DNA of 64,000 nucleotides from Pseudomonas sp. P7548 (GTDB lineage Bacteria > Pseudomonadota > Gammaproteobacteria > Pseudomonadales > Pseudomonadaceae), in NCBI RefSeq assembly GCF_013386585.1, contig NZ_JACARO010000018.1, positions 62,001 to 126,000 of the forward strand, written 5' to 3'. Position 1 is the first letter of the stretch. Each line of letters starts with the position of its first letter. The position numbers and the translations under genes were made by a program. Positions 56,710 to 64,000 of the stretch are shown here, one piece after another. The notes under the pieces are model-generated. The model was not told the origin of the DNA and ran no database searches. It worked only from the letters and a program-made list of their open reading frames with translations.

Positions 56710-57332
56710 CCGGCGCCAGCGCTGATTTCTTCATCGTGAACTACCACACCAACGGGGCGGATGCGCCCAGCTTCTTTGAGTCGGACTGGACTCCTGGCGT
56801 CCCGGAGTTTCATTACCCGTCAGAAACACCGGATGAGAGTCAGTTTGCCAGTGCTTATAAAGTCAAGGCCAAGATCAAGGAGTTGAAAGCGGACCTCATG
56901 ATTGAGGAGTTGCTGGCGACAGATGCCGTCTTGAACATCTGCGCAACGCTCGAAATTCCTCATATCACGCGTCAGGTCGAGATAGAGTTAAAAGGAAAAA
57001 AAACACCTGAAAAACGCTACAACCTTTTCGTTCCGACCGCCCGACTCAGCCTGCTTGATCTTGAGCATTCGGTATTCACCATCGACCGCGACAAATACAC
57101 CGGCAAACTCAAGACACCAGAAGAAAGTGATGTACCCGCTATCGTTTTTGAGTCCATCGAATCATTCAAGATAAAACCAGGTATTCATCAACACCTGTTT
57201 CTATGCACGGATATTAACGAAACGGTCTGTTCGGCTGAATTCAAGGCGATGTTCGAATCCAAGGCGCTTTTTGGGCTAGCGTTCACACCGTTGGATGCCA
57301 CTTATAAATTCGATCCTTGGGGGGAGTTGTAA
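56706..57332 (+). CDS. Predicted immunity protein for the Rhs nuclease
   Basis: 208 aa, no signal peptide or membrane segment, acidic, so probably cytosolic, as suits a DNase inhibitor. The ATG overlaps the effector stop (ATGA), the normal place for cognate immunity. The C-terminal half ('LSLLDLEHSVFTIDRD', 'VFESIESFKIKPGIHQHLFLCTD', 'FKAMFESKALFGLAFTPLD') recalls the DUF1629/Imm11-Imm43 group, but this is a tentative likeness from memory. Lower GC than the core genes. Ends 44 bases before a bidirectional terminator shared with hupA. Confidence 0.78.
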   Translation: MTGASADFFIVNYHTNGADAPSFFESDWTPGVPEFHYPSETPDESQFASAYKVKAKIKELKADLMIEELLATDAVLNICATLEIPHITRQVEIELKGKKTPEKRYNLFVPTARLSLLDLEHSVFTIDRDKYTGKLKTPEESDVPAIVFESIESFKIKPGIHQHLFLCTDINETVCSAEFKAMFESKALFGLAFTPLDATYKFDPWGEL

Positions 57333-57370
57333 CCGGGAGGTGACTACTGGTCTGACATTCTCCAGCCTAC

Positions 57371-57410
57371 AAAAAATGGGCACCCGACCCTGTCGGCGTG
57401 CCCATTCTTT
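57371..57410. terminator. Bidirectional terminator between the immunity gene and hupA
   Basis: ATGGGCAC (57376-57383) pairs with GTGCCCAT (57398-57405), with an inner CCGAC/GTCGG extension, flanked by AAAAAA on the left and TTCTTTT on the right. It serves two convergent genes and marks the right end of the type VI locus. Confidence 0.88.
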
Positions 57411-57444
57411 TACCGCCCCGCCTCCCTTCGAGACGGTGTCGCTG

Positions 57445-57720
57445 TTACGGGTTGACGCTGTCTTTGAGCGACTTGCCCGGCTTGAACGCAACGGTGTTGC
57501 TGGCCTTGATCTTCACAGGCTCACCGGTTTGCGGGTTTTTACCGGTGCGGGCGCCACGGTGGCGTTGCAGGAAGGTGCCGAAGCCAACCAGGGTGACGCT
57601 GTCCTTGCGGTGCAGGGCGCCAGTGATTTCTTCGAGAACGGCGTTGAGGACGCGGTTGGCCTGTTCTTTGGTGAGATCCGCTTTTTCAGCGATGGCGGCT
57701 GCGAGTTCTGGTTTACGCAT
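57445..57720 (-). CDS. hupA: DNA-binding protein HU-alpha
   Basis: 91 aa: 'MRKPELAAAIAEKADLTKEQANRVL', 'VTLVGFGTFLQRHRGARTGKNPQTGEP' with the DNA-minor-groove arm, and 'KIKASNTVAFKPGKSLKDSVN'. It closely matches the Pseudomonas HU next to rubredoxin reductase, which is why hupA is used rather than hupB. HU bends and compacts DNA. It is convergent with the immunity gene and has a 191-base upstream spacer. Confidence 0.93.
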   Translation of the reverse strand: MRKPELAAAIAEKADLTKEQANRVLNAVLEEITGALHRKDSVTLVGFGTFLQRHRGARTGKNPQTGEPVKIKASNTVAFKPGKSLKDSVNP

Positions 57721-57911
57721 AAGTGAAGCCTCTTTGACGGTTTTTTGTTGTTATGTCCGTGCTGCTCTCTGCTGGAGCAGCGCCCAAGGCGCCGCAGGCT
57801 CTACTCTGCGGCAGACGGGAGTGAGGATGGCATGCCCTCGCACGCTCCGCCAGTCTCGCGGCGACCTTTCTAGGGGTAAGAACGTGCTGATTCCGACAGA
57901 ACGACAGGTAT

Positions 57912-59060
57912 TTACGCCAGCAACGGCGGAAGTTCTTTGTTCAGGGCCAGTTTTTCCATGACGGCGGTGCCGGTCAGGGCGTAACCCAGCAGGCGCCCGC
58001 CTGCGTCGCGGCACAGGGCCTTGATGTCGGCGCCCTGGCCTTCAACGCTCCACACACCTTCGGTGCCCCGTGGCGGTGGCGATACCACCAGCGGGCAGAC
58101 CGGCGTCTTCACGGTGACCGGCATCGGCCCATAGCTGACGGCCGTGGCATTGCCCGCCAGGGTCTGGGCCAGGGCACGGGCGCAGCTCATCAACGGCATC
58201 ACGTACAGCAGGTTCAGGCCATCAACCTCGGCGCAGTCGCCCAGGGCGTAGATATTGGCATGGGAGGTCTTGAGATGGCGGTCTACCATGATCCCACGGT
58301 TGGTTTGCAAGCCGGCAGCGGCCGCCAGGTCGACACGCGGGCGCAGCCCGATGGCCGAGACCACCAGATCGCAGTGCACCACTTCACCGTCGGACAGGTG
58401 CGCTTCCAGGCCGTCCGCCGTGCGCTGCAAGCGATTGAGCACAGGGCCCAGGTGGAAGCGTGCGCCGAGCCCTTCGAGCCCGGCCTGCACGGCAGCGGCG
58501 GCCGCCGGGTGCAGCAGGGTCGGCATGACTTGCTCGCAGGGCGCCACCAGGTCGATCTCATAGCCACCGAGGATCAGGTCGTTGGCAAACTCGCAGCCGA
58601 TCAGGCCGGCGCCGAGCAGCAACACCCGGCGTTTGCCGGCAGCCGCCGCGCGAAAGCGCGCATAGTCTTCGAGGTCGTTGATCGGGAAAATCAGTTCAGC
58701 GGCGTCGCCCTCGACCGGCACGCGCACAGTCTCGGCGCCCCAGGCCAGGACCAGGTCGCGGTAGGCCACTGCTTCCTCGCCGATCCACAGGCGCTTGTGG
58801 CCGGGGTCGATGCCGCTGACGCGGGTGTGGGTGCGCACTTCGGCCTTGAGTTGCTCGGCCATCGCGCCGGGTTCAGCCATGCTCAGGCCATCGGCTTCCT
58901 TGTTCTTGCCAAAGCCGGTGGAGAGCATGGGCTTGGAGTAGGAGCGCCCGTCGTCTGCGGTGATCAGCAGCAATGGGGTCTCGCTGTCGAGCTTGCGAAA
59001 CTCCCGGGCCACGTTATAACCGGCCAATCCTGTGCCGATGATCACGACAGGTGCGTTCAT
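57912..59060 (-). CDS. alkT: Rubredoxin-NAD(+) reductase
   Basis: 382 aa. An FAD motif '[19 protein letters not shown]', an NAD(P) motif '[18 protein letters not shown]' and the second FAD motif '[15 protein letters not shown]' give the two-dinucleotide-binding flavoprotein fold. It passes electrons from NADH to rubredoxin, whose gene lies 36 bases upstream on the same strand. AAGGAGA precedes the ATG. In pseudomonads without an alkane hydroxylase nearby, the pair is thought to act in oxidative-stress metabolism. The name rubB is also used. Confidence 0.92.
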   Translation of the reverse strand: MNAPVVIIGTGLAGYNVAREFRKLDSETPLLLITADDGRSYSKPMLSTGFGKNKEADGLSMAEPGAMAEQLKAEVRTHTRVSGIDPGHKRLWIGEEAVAYRDLVLAWGAETVRVPVEGDAAELIFPINDLEDYARFRAAAAGKRRVLLLGAGLIGCEFANDLILGGYEIDLVAPCEQVMPTLLHPAAAAAVQAGLEGLGARFHLGPVLNRLQRTADGLEAHLSDGEVVHCDLVVSAIGLRPRVDLAAAAGLQTNRGIMVDRHLKTSHANIYALGDCAEVDGLNLLYVMPLMSCARALAQTLAGNATAVSYGPMPVTVKTPVCPLVVSPPPRGTEGVWSVEGQGADIKALCRDAGGRLLGYALTGTAVMEKLALNKELPPLLA

Positions 59061-59096
59061 TCCTTTCTCCTTGTAATACGGTTCTTAAAATTCAGA

Positions 59097-59264
59097 TCAG
59101 CCGATTTCGATCATCTCGAAATCCATCTTGCCCACGCCGCAGTCCGGGCACAGCCAGTCTTCCGGGACGTCTTCCCAACGGGTGCCAGGCAGAATTCCGT
59201 CATCTGGCCAGCCGTCTTTCTCGTCATAGATCAGGCCGCAGACTACACATTGCCACTTCTTCAT
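59097..59264 (-). CDS. rubA: Rubredoxin
   Basis: 55 aa. '[20 protein letters not shown]' holds the first CxxCG and '[18 protein letters not shown]' the second, the four cysteines that bind one iron. Length and the 'GW..G..PGT.WED.P' middle are exactly rubredoxin. It donates electrons received from the reductase downstream, and the two form an operon. It diverges from ubiC across a 196-base spacer in which I see no clear site. Confidence 0.96.
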   Translation of the reverse strand: MKKWQCVVCGLIYDEKDGWPDDGILPGTRWEDVPEDWLCPDCGVGKMDFEMIEIG

Positions 59265-59460
59265 TTACTTGCTTCCTCAGGGTCCAGGCTTCTTGGCCGA
59301 CGGTCGATAGACCCGCGTTGCCGTGCGGCTCAGGGCGTTTTGTACTGATCGGGGCCGGCAGATGCAAGCACGATCGACGCATGGGGCCGGTTCAGCCCGG
59401 CAAAAGATCAAGACGCCATGGTAAGCTCGCCGCCTCTTTTGCTGCCAATACTGACTCACC

Positions 59461-60024
59461 GTGCCGCACTCAATCGCCCGTCCCGATGCTTGCCAATGGC
59501 TGACCCAGAGCCTTCTGAGCCCCTTGCCCACGCCCCTGACCCTCAATTGGCTGTTCAACGAAGACTCGCTGACGCGACGGCTGACGTGGCTGTCCAACGA
59601 TGGTTTCAGCGTGACGCCGCTGTTCGAAGGCTGGCAGCCACTGCGCGAAGACGAGTGCGCGGCCCTGGGCCTGCCTGCGGCCACCATCGGCTGGGTGCGC
59701 GAGGTGTACCTGCGTGGGCACGGCCAGCCGTGGGTGTTCGCCCGTAGCGTGGCCTCACGCAGTGCCTTGCAAGGCGACGGCCTGCACATGGATGAACTGG
59801 GCAGCCGCTCGCTGGGCGAGCTGCTGTTTTGCGACCAGGCGTTCACCCGCCAAGCCATTGAGGTGTGCCATTACCCAAGCGACTGGCTGCCTGCGGCGGA
59901 CAAGGCCGAGGGGTTGTGGGGGCGCCGTTCGCGTTTCGACCGTGGGGCGTTGAGCGTGCTGGTGGCGGAAATCTTCTTGCCGAGCTTCTGGCACGCGCTG
60001 CACGACCACCCGGAGAACTGCTGA
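59461..60024 (+). CDS. ubiC: Chorismate pyruvate-lyase
   Basis: 187 aa. It releases pyruvate from chorismate to give 4-hydroxybenzoate, the first step of ubiquinone synthesis. The UbiC pattern is present: '[22 protein letters not shown]', '[21 protein letters not shown]' and '[21 protein letters not shown]'. It starts with GTG. Its TGA overlaps the ubiA ATG (TGATG), the conserved coupling of the two first ubiquinone genes. Confidence 0.94.
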   Translation: MPHSIARPDACQWLTQSLLSPLPTPLTLNWLFNEDSLTRRLTWLSNDGFSVTPLFEGWQPLREDECAALGLPAATIGWVREVYLRGHGQPWVFARSVASRSALQGDGLHMDELGSRSLGELLFCDQAFTRQAIEVCHYPSDWLPAADKAEGLWGRRSRFDRGALSVLVAEIFLPSFWHALHDHPENC

Positions 60025-60914
60025 TGTACCAACGTCTGCTCAAGTCCTTGAACCACCTGAATCCCAGGGCCTGGGACTTCATTCAGCTGACCCGCATGGA
60101 CAAGCCGATCGGCATCTACCTGCTGCTGTGGCCGACATTGTGGGCGCTGTGGATTGCCGGCAAGGGCTCGCCTTCCCTGATCAATATCGTGATTTTCGTG
60201 CTGGGCGTGGTGCTGACCCGCGCCGGTGGTTGCGTGATCAATGACTGGGCCGACCGCAAGGTCGATGGCCATGTGAAGCGCACCGAGCAGCGCCCGCTGG
60301 TCAGCGGCAAGATCAGCTCAAAAGAGGCGCTGGTGTTTTTTGCGGTGCTGATGGGCATCAGTTTCCTGCTGGTATTGCTGACCAACGCCACCACCATCCT
60401 GCTGTCCTTGGGCGGTCTGGCCCTGGCGGCGAGCTACCCGTTCATGAAGCGCTACACCTATTACCCGCAAGTGGTGCTGGGCGCGGCGTTTTCCTGGGGC
60501 ATGCCGATGGCGTTCACCGCAGAGACCGGCCACCTGCCGGCCACGGCCTGGCTTCTCTATATTGCCAACCTGCTGTGGACGGTGGGCTACGACACCTATT
60601 ACGCGATGACCGACCGTGACGACGACCTGAAGATCGGTGTGAAATCCACCGCCATTCTGTTCGGCGATGCCGACCGCGTGATCATCCTCACCCTGCAGGG
60701 CCTGTCGCTGCTGTGCCTGTTACTGGCGGGTGCACGGTTCGAACTGGGGGGCTGGTTCCATTTGGGACTGTTGGCCGCGGCGGGCTGTTTTGCCTGGGAG
60801 TTCTGGTACACACGGGACAAGGACCGTATGAAATGCTTCAAGGCATTCCTGCATAACCATTGGGCAGGGTTGGCGATCTTTGTCGGTATCGTCGCCGACT
60901 ACGCCCTGCGCTGA
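60024..60914 (+). CDS. ubiA: 4-hydroxybenzoate octaprenyltransferase
   Basis: 296 aa integral membrane prenyltransferase with about eight hydrophobic segments. Both Asp-rich motifs are present: '[20 protein letters not shown]' and '[22 protein letters not shown]'. It attaches the polyprenyl tail to 4-hydroxybenzoate at the inner membrane. ATG at 60024 ([19 protein letters not shown]) is the family start; a longer frame back into ubiC is rejected. Followed by a REP pair. Confidence 0.96.
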   Translation: MYQRLLKSLNHLNPRAWDFIQLTRMDKPIGIYLLLWPTLWALWIAGKGSPSLINIVIFVLGVVLTRAGGCVINDWADRKVDGHVKRTEQRPLVSGKISSKEALVFFAVLMGISFLLVLLTNATTILLSLGGLALAASYPFMKRYTYYPQVVLGAAFSWGMPMAFTAETGHLPATAWLLYIANLLWTVGYDTYYAMTDRDDDLKIGVKSTAILFGDADRVIILTLQGLSLLCLLLAGARFELGGWFHLGLLAAAGCFAWEFWYTRDKDRMKCFKAFLHNHWAGLAIFVGIVADYALR

Positions 60915-60938
60915 AATTTTGCGGCGGCTGGGCTGACG

Positions 60939-61014
60939 CCTTCGCGGGCAAGCCCGCTCCCACATTCGACTGTGTTCACAAATCCAAATGTGGGAGCGGG
61001 CTTGCTCGCGAAGG
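60939..61014. repeat. REP pair after ubiA
   Basis: Arms CCTTCGCGGGCAAGCCCGCTCCCAC and GTGGGAGCGGGCTTGCTCGCGAAGG, in the order right arm then left arm, about 26 bases apart, between convergent genes. Confidence 0.88.
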
Positions 61015-61033
61015 TCTCAGTGGCGCCTCGGGC

Positions 61034-61411
61034 TCAAGGTTTGATGACGTGCCACGCCCCACCCTTGCCGTCGCCAGTCTTGTCCCCAGCCTTATGGTCA
61101 TCCTTGTAGGTGTAGACCGGCTTGCCTTTGTAGGCCCATTGGCTGCTCTGGTCATCGCGGGTGATGACGGTCCAATCGCCCATGGACTTGTCGGTAGACT
61201 CAGCCTTCAGCGGCGGCCAGTTGGTTGCGCACTGATCCTTGCATACAGACTTGCCGCCTGCGTCTTTGTCGAAGGTGTAGAGCGTCATACCCTTGTGGTC
61301 GACCAGCATCCCGTCTTTCGTCATCGCGGGTTCCGCCGCGAAGGCCAGCGTCGGCAGCGTCAACGCCGCCGTGACCAGCAGGGCTTTCCAGGAAACACTG
61401 TTGATAGCCAT
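61034..61411 (-). CDS. Small secreted protein with Y-X4-D-type repeats
   Basis: 125 aa. A signal peptide ('ALLVTAALTLPTLAFAAEP') is followed by the PF03640-type pattern: 'LVDHKGMTLYTFDKD', a cysteine pair 'SVCKDQCATNWPP' and a second unit 'WAYKGKPVYTYKDD', ending 'AWHVIKP'. The family is periplasmic or surface-exposed with no settled function. ATG at 61411 with AAGGTTCC upstream is chosen over a longer frame. It diverges from phoB. Confidence 0.85.
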   Translation of the reverse strand: MAINSVSWKALLVTAALTLPTLAFAAEPAMTKDGMLVDHKGMTLYTFDKDAGGKSVCKDQCATNWPPLKAESTDKSMGDWTVITRDDQSSQWAYKGKPVYTYKDDHKAGDKTGDGKGGAWHVIKP

Positions 61412-61493
61412 CGGAACCTTCCTTTTGTGGTTGTAAGGATTCGGACCCAAAGCGTAGTCCAGAGAGGCGCGAATTGCCCAAGCGACTAAATTA

Positions 61494-61527
61494 CTGTCAC
61501 ACGACTGCAATAATTCCGTTATCTAAT
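61494..61527 (+). promoter_or_regulatory. Pho box and -10 of the phoB promoter
   Basis: CTGTCAC-ACGA-CTGCAAT (61494-61511) matches the PhoB direct repeat of two 7-mers 4 bases apart, followed 10 bases later by TCTAAT (61522-61527) as a -10. The Pho box thus replaces the -35, as in PhoB-activated promoters; autoregulation of phoBR is established in related bacteria. Confidence 0.75.
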
Positions 61528-61564
61528 GCGGCGCAAGACAGTTAAATGACAAGAGGATTTAGGC

Positions 61565-62254
61565 ATGGTTGGCAGGAGCATTCTGATCGTTGACGACGAA
61601 GCGCCCATTCGCGAGATGATCGCCGTTGCGTTGGAAATGGCCGGCTATGACTGCCTGGAGGCGGAGAACTCCCAGCAGGCCCATGCCATTATCGTCGACC
61701 GCAAGCCGGACCTGATCCTGCTGGACTGGATGCTGCCCGGCACCTCCGGCATCGAGCTGGCCCGTCGCCTTAAGCGTGACGAGCTGACCGGGGACATCCC
61801 GATCATCATGCTCACCGCCAAGGGCGAAGAGGACAACAAGATCCAGGGCCTGGAAGTGGGCGCCGACGACTACATCACCAAGCCGTTTTCCCCACGTGAG
61901 CTGGTCGCGCGTCTGAAGGCCGTATTGCGCCGTGCCGGCCCGACCGACGGTGAAGCGCCGATCGAAGTCGACGGCCTGATCCTGGACCCGATCAGCCACC
62001 GCGTGACCATCGACGGCAAGCCGGCCGAGATGGGCCCGACCGAATACCGCCTGCTGCAATTTTTCATGACCCACCAGGAGCGCGCCTACACCCGTGGCCA
62101 ACTGCTGGATCAGGTCTGGGGCGGCAACGTATACGTGGAAGAACGCACCGTAGACGTGCATATCCGTCGCCTGCGCAAAGCCTTGGGCGATGCCTACGAG
62201 AATCTGGTACAAACCGTGCGCGGCACTGGCTATCGCTTTTCCACCAAAGGCTGA
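61565..62254 (+). CDS. phoB: Phosphate regulon response regulator PhoB
   Basis: 229 aa. The receiver domain (about 1-120) has acidic residues D10-D11-E12, phospho-acceptor D54 in '[13 protein letters not shown]' and '[13 protein letters not shown]'. The OmpR-type winged helix ('[31 protein letters not shown]', '[12 protein letters not shown]') follows. Under phosphate starvation it activates pst, pho and related genes. A Pho box lies upstream. phoR follows after 46 bases. Confidence 0.97.
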   Translation: MVGRSILIVDDEAPIREMIAVALEMAGYDCLEAENSQQAHAIIVDRKPDLILLDWMLPGTSGIELARRLKRDELTGDIPIIMLTAKGEEDNKIQGLEVGADDYITKPFSPRELVARLKAVLRRAGPTDGEAPIEVDGLILDPISHRVTIDGKPAEMGPTEYRLLQFFMTHQERAYTRGQLLDQVWGGNVYVEERTVDVHIRRLRKALGDAYENLVQTVRGTGYRFSTKG

Positions 62255-62300
62255 GCCAGCCCCTTTCCTTCCTTAACAGCTGACAAGGACGCATGTTTAA

Positions 62301-63623
62301 GTGAACCAGAACTGGCATGGCACCCTGATCCGCCACATGCTTCTGTTGATCACCGGCTGCCTGTTGGTGGGCCTGGTCAGCGGTTATTACGGCTGGAGCC
62401 TGGCCGTTGGTATCGGCCTGTACCTGGGCTGGACCCTCAAGCAACTGTTGCGCCTGCATGAATGGCTGCGCCAGCACAAACCCGATGAAGCACCACCCGA
62501 CGGCTATGGCCTGTGGGGCGAGGTGTTCGACAGCATTTACCACCTGCAACGCCGCGACCAACGGGTACGCGGGCGCCTGCAAGCGGTGATCGACCGCGTG
62601 CAAGAGTCCACTGCCGCGCTCAAAGACGCGGTGATCATGCTCGACAGCGACGGCAACCTGGAATGGTGGAACCGCGCCGCCGAGACTTTGCTGGGCCTCA
62701 AGACACCCCAGGACAGCGGCCAACCGGTGACCAACCTGGTGCGCCACCCGCGCTTCAAGGAGTACTTCGAACAGGAGAACTACGAAGAAGCCCTGGAAAT
62801 CCCTTCGCCCACCAACGACCGCGTGCGCATCCAGCTGTACCTGACGCGTTACGGCAACAACGAACACTTGATGCTGGTGCGCGACGTCACCCGCATCCAC
62901 CAGCTTGAACAGATGCGCAAAGACTTCGTCGCCAACGTCTCCCACGAACTGCGCACGCCGTTGACGGTGATCTGCGGTTACCTGGAAACGTTGCTGGACA
63001 ACGTCGACGAGATCAACCCGCGCTGGAGCCGCGCCCTGCAGCAGATGCAGCAGCAAGGTTCACGCATGCAGACCCTGCTCAACGACCTGCTGTTGCTGGC
63101 CAAGCTGGAAGCCACCGACTACCCGTCGGACAACCACCCGGTGGCCGTGCAGAGCCTGCTGCAGACCATCAAGAACGACGCCCAGGCCCTTTCCGGCCAG
63201 CGCGGGCAGCAGATCACCCTGGAAGCCGACCCGGCCGTGTTGCTCAAGGGCAGCGAAGGCGAGTTGCGCAGCGCGTTTTCCAACCTGGTGTTCAACGCCG
63301 TGAAGTACACCCAGGACAAGGGCAATATCCGCATCCGCTGGTGGGCCGACGAGCACGGCGCGCACCTGAGCGTGCAGGACTCGGGCATCGGCATCGACGC
63401 CAAGCACCTGCCGCGCCTGACCGAACGTTTCTACCGTGTCGATTCCAGTCGCAACTCCAACACCGGCGGCACCGGGCTGGGGCTGGCCATCGTCAAGCAC
63501 GTGTTGCTGCGCCATCGTGCGCGCCTGGAGATCAGCAGCGTGCTGGGCCATGGCAGTACCTTTACCTGCCACTTTCCCCCGGTGCAGATGACCCGTTCGC
63601 GGCTGGTCGAAAATGATGAATAA
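62301..63623 (+). CDS. phoR: Phosphate regulon sensor histidine kinase PhoR
   Basis: 440 aa. N-terminal membrane segments ('HMLLLITGCLLVGLVSGYYGWSLAVGIGLYLGW'), a PAS domain (about 100-195; 'AVIMLDSDGNLEWWNRAAETLLGL'), the H-box 'FVANVSHELRTPLTVI' with H215, and an ATPase domain with 'NAVKYTQDKG', 'DSGIGID' and 'GTGLGLAIVKHV'. It starts with GTG. A three-codon ORF (62293-62304) with a better-placed AAGGA overlaps this start. Confidence 0.96.
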   Translation: MNQNWHGTLIRHMLLLITGCLLVGLVSGYYGWSLAVGIGLYLGWTLKQLLRLHEWLRQHKPDEAPPDGYGLWGEVFDSIYHLQRRDQRVRGRLQAVIDRVQESTAALKDAVIMLDSDGNLEWWNRAAETLLGLKTPQDSGQPVTNLVRHPRFKEYFEQENYEEALEIPSPTNDRVRIQLYLTRYGNNEHLMLVRDVTRIHQLEQMRKDFVANVSHELRTPLTVICGYLETLLDNVDEINPRWSRALQQMQQQGSRMQTLLNDLLLLAKLEATDYPSDNHPVAVQSLLQTIKNDAQALSGQRGQQITLEADPAVLLKGSEGELRSAFSNLVFNAVKYTQDKGNIRIRWWADEHGAHLSVQDSGIGIDAKHLPRLTERFYRVDSSRNSNTGGTGLGLAIVKHVLLRHRARLEISSVLGHGSTFTCHFPPVQMTRSRLVENDE

Positions 63624-63644
63624 CCTGAAGTAACAGTTGCCCGG

Positions 63645-63733
63645 TGTGGGAGCTGGCTTGCCTGCGATGACATTGGCACAGCCAATAGAGAGGTCGCCTG
63701 ACACTCCGCTATCGCTGGCAAGCCAGCTCCTAC
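63645..63733. repeat. REP pair after phoR
   Basis: Arms GTGGGAGCTGGCTTGCCTGC and GCTGGCAAGCCAGCTCCTAC in the 259-base spacer after phoR. I see no other feature in that spacer. Confidence 0.87.
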
Positions 63734-63882
63734 AGGGGTTCGGCTATACGACTTTCCACGTCCCACCCGGCAGCGGGCACTAGGCAAGCGCCCCGTCAGC
63801 CGCTACATTGGCCGACTTGCGCCTGCCTTTGCGGCCCACCTGCCACCCCTTATTGAACACACGGAACCTGCAAAACCCCATC

Positions 63883-64000
63883 ATGGACCCTTCCCCTGGT
63901 ATCACCCTCGCCACACTCTTCGCCGACTTCGGCATGATTCTTTTTGCACTGATCCTGGTACTGCTCAACGGTTTCTTCGTTGCGGCGGAATTTGCCATGG
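63883..64000 (+). CDS. N-terminal fragment of a CorC/HlyC-type (CNNM) membrane protein
   Basis: The first 39 codons only; the window ends inside the gene. 'MDPSPGITLATLFADFGMILFALILVLLNGFFVAAEFAM' carries the hydrophobic segment and 'LVLLNGFFVAAEFA' that open DUF21/CNNM proteins, usually followed by paired CBS and CorC_HlyC domains and linked to divalent-cation handling. The domains themselves lie beyond the window. Confidence 0.75.
   Translation, partial: MDPSPGITLATLFADFGMILFALILVLLNGFFVAAEFAM

Noticed and set aside
59865..60023. N-terminal extension of ubiA back into ubiC
   Set aside because: The extra 53 residues are unlike UbiA and lie wholly inside ubiC; the overlapping ATG at 60024 gives the family start.

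Overview
The window is a chromosomal segment of a fluorescent Pseudomonas, most likely of the P. fluorescens group. The evidence is the high GC content, proteins that match remembered Pseudomonas sequences almost word for word (AlgC, Crc, SpoT, Gmk, OxyR, HU), the core order pyrE/crc, rph, yicC, gmk, rpoZ, spoT, and the many REP-type palindromes (GTGGGAGC...GCTCCCAC) between genes.

Layout. (1) 1-22.4 kb is core housekeeping sequence: the tail of a peptide-binding protein, radC, coaBC, dut, algC, argB, pyrE, crc, a DUF4870 gene, rph, yicC, gmk, rpoZ, spoT, ridA, a lipoprotein, a YeeZ-like dehydratase, exbB-exbD-tonB, oxyR, recG, a YbaK-HDOD protein and an SCP2-like protein. (2) 22.4-57.4 kb is a complete type VI secretion locus of the P. 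aeruginosa H1 kind, arranged as two diverging operons. The left arm (minus strand) is fha-tssJ-tssK-tssL-tssM-tagF-pppA-ppkA-tagT-tagS-tagR-tagQ: the membrane complex, baseplate adaptor and threonine-phosphorylation switch. The right arm (plus strand) is tssA-tssB-tssC-hcp-tssE-tssF-tssG-clpV-vgrG: sheath, tube, baseplate, recycling ATPase and spike. Cargo follows: an Eag chaperone, a 1474-aa PAAR-Rhs effector with a C-terminal AHH-type nuclease domain, and a predicted immunity gene. (3) 57.4-64 kb returns to core sequence: hupA, rubredoxin reductase, a 55-aa rubredoxin, ubiC-ubiA, a small secreted Y-X4-D protein, phoB-phoR behind a Pho box, and the start of a CorC/HlyC-type membrane protein.

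How the parts fit. TagQRST is expected to sense envelope disturbance and act through the kinase PpkA, which phosphorylates the FHA protein. PppA and TagF oppose this. The firing machine is TssJLM (envelope channel), TssK/E/F/G with VgrG (baseplate and spike), TssA, TssBC and Hcp (sheath and tube) and ClpV (recycling). The Eag protein would protect the transmembrane head of the Rhs effector and load it on VgrG. The last gene would neutralise the nuclease.

Most notable observations: the Rhs-AHH effector/immunity pair with a lower-GC tail; no tagJ between hcp and tssE; hcp bracketed by a REP element and a very stable hairpin; a long fha/tssA intergenic region with inverted repeats; a perfect palindrome between pyrE and crc; a YbaK-like domain with an apparently lost catalytic lysine; and a three-codon ORF overlapping the phoR start. 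I saw no CRISPR array, insertion sequence, tRNA or rRNA. All assignments come from reading the sequence and from memory of the families; no search was run.
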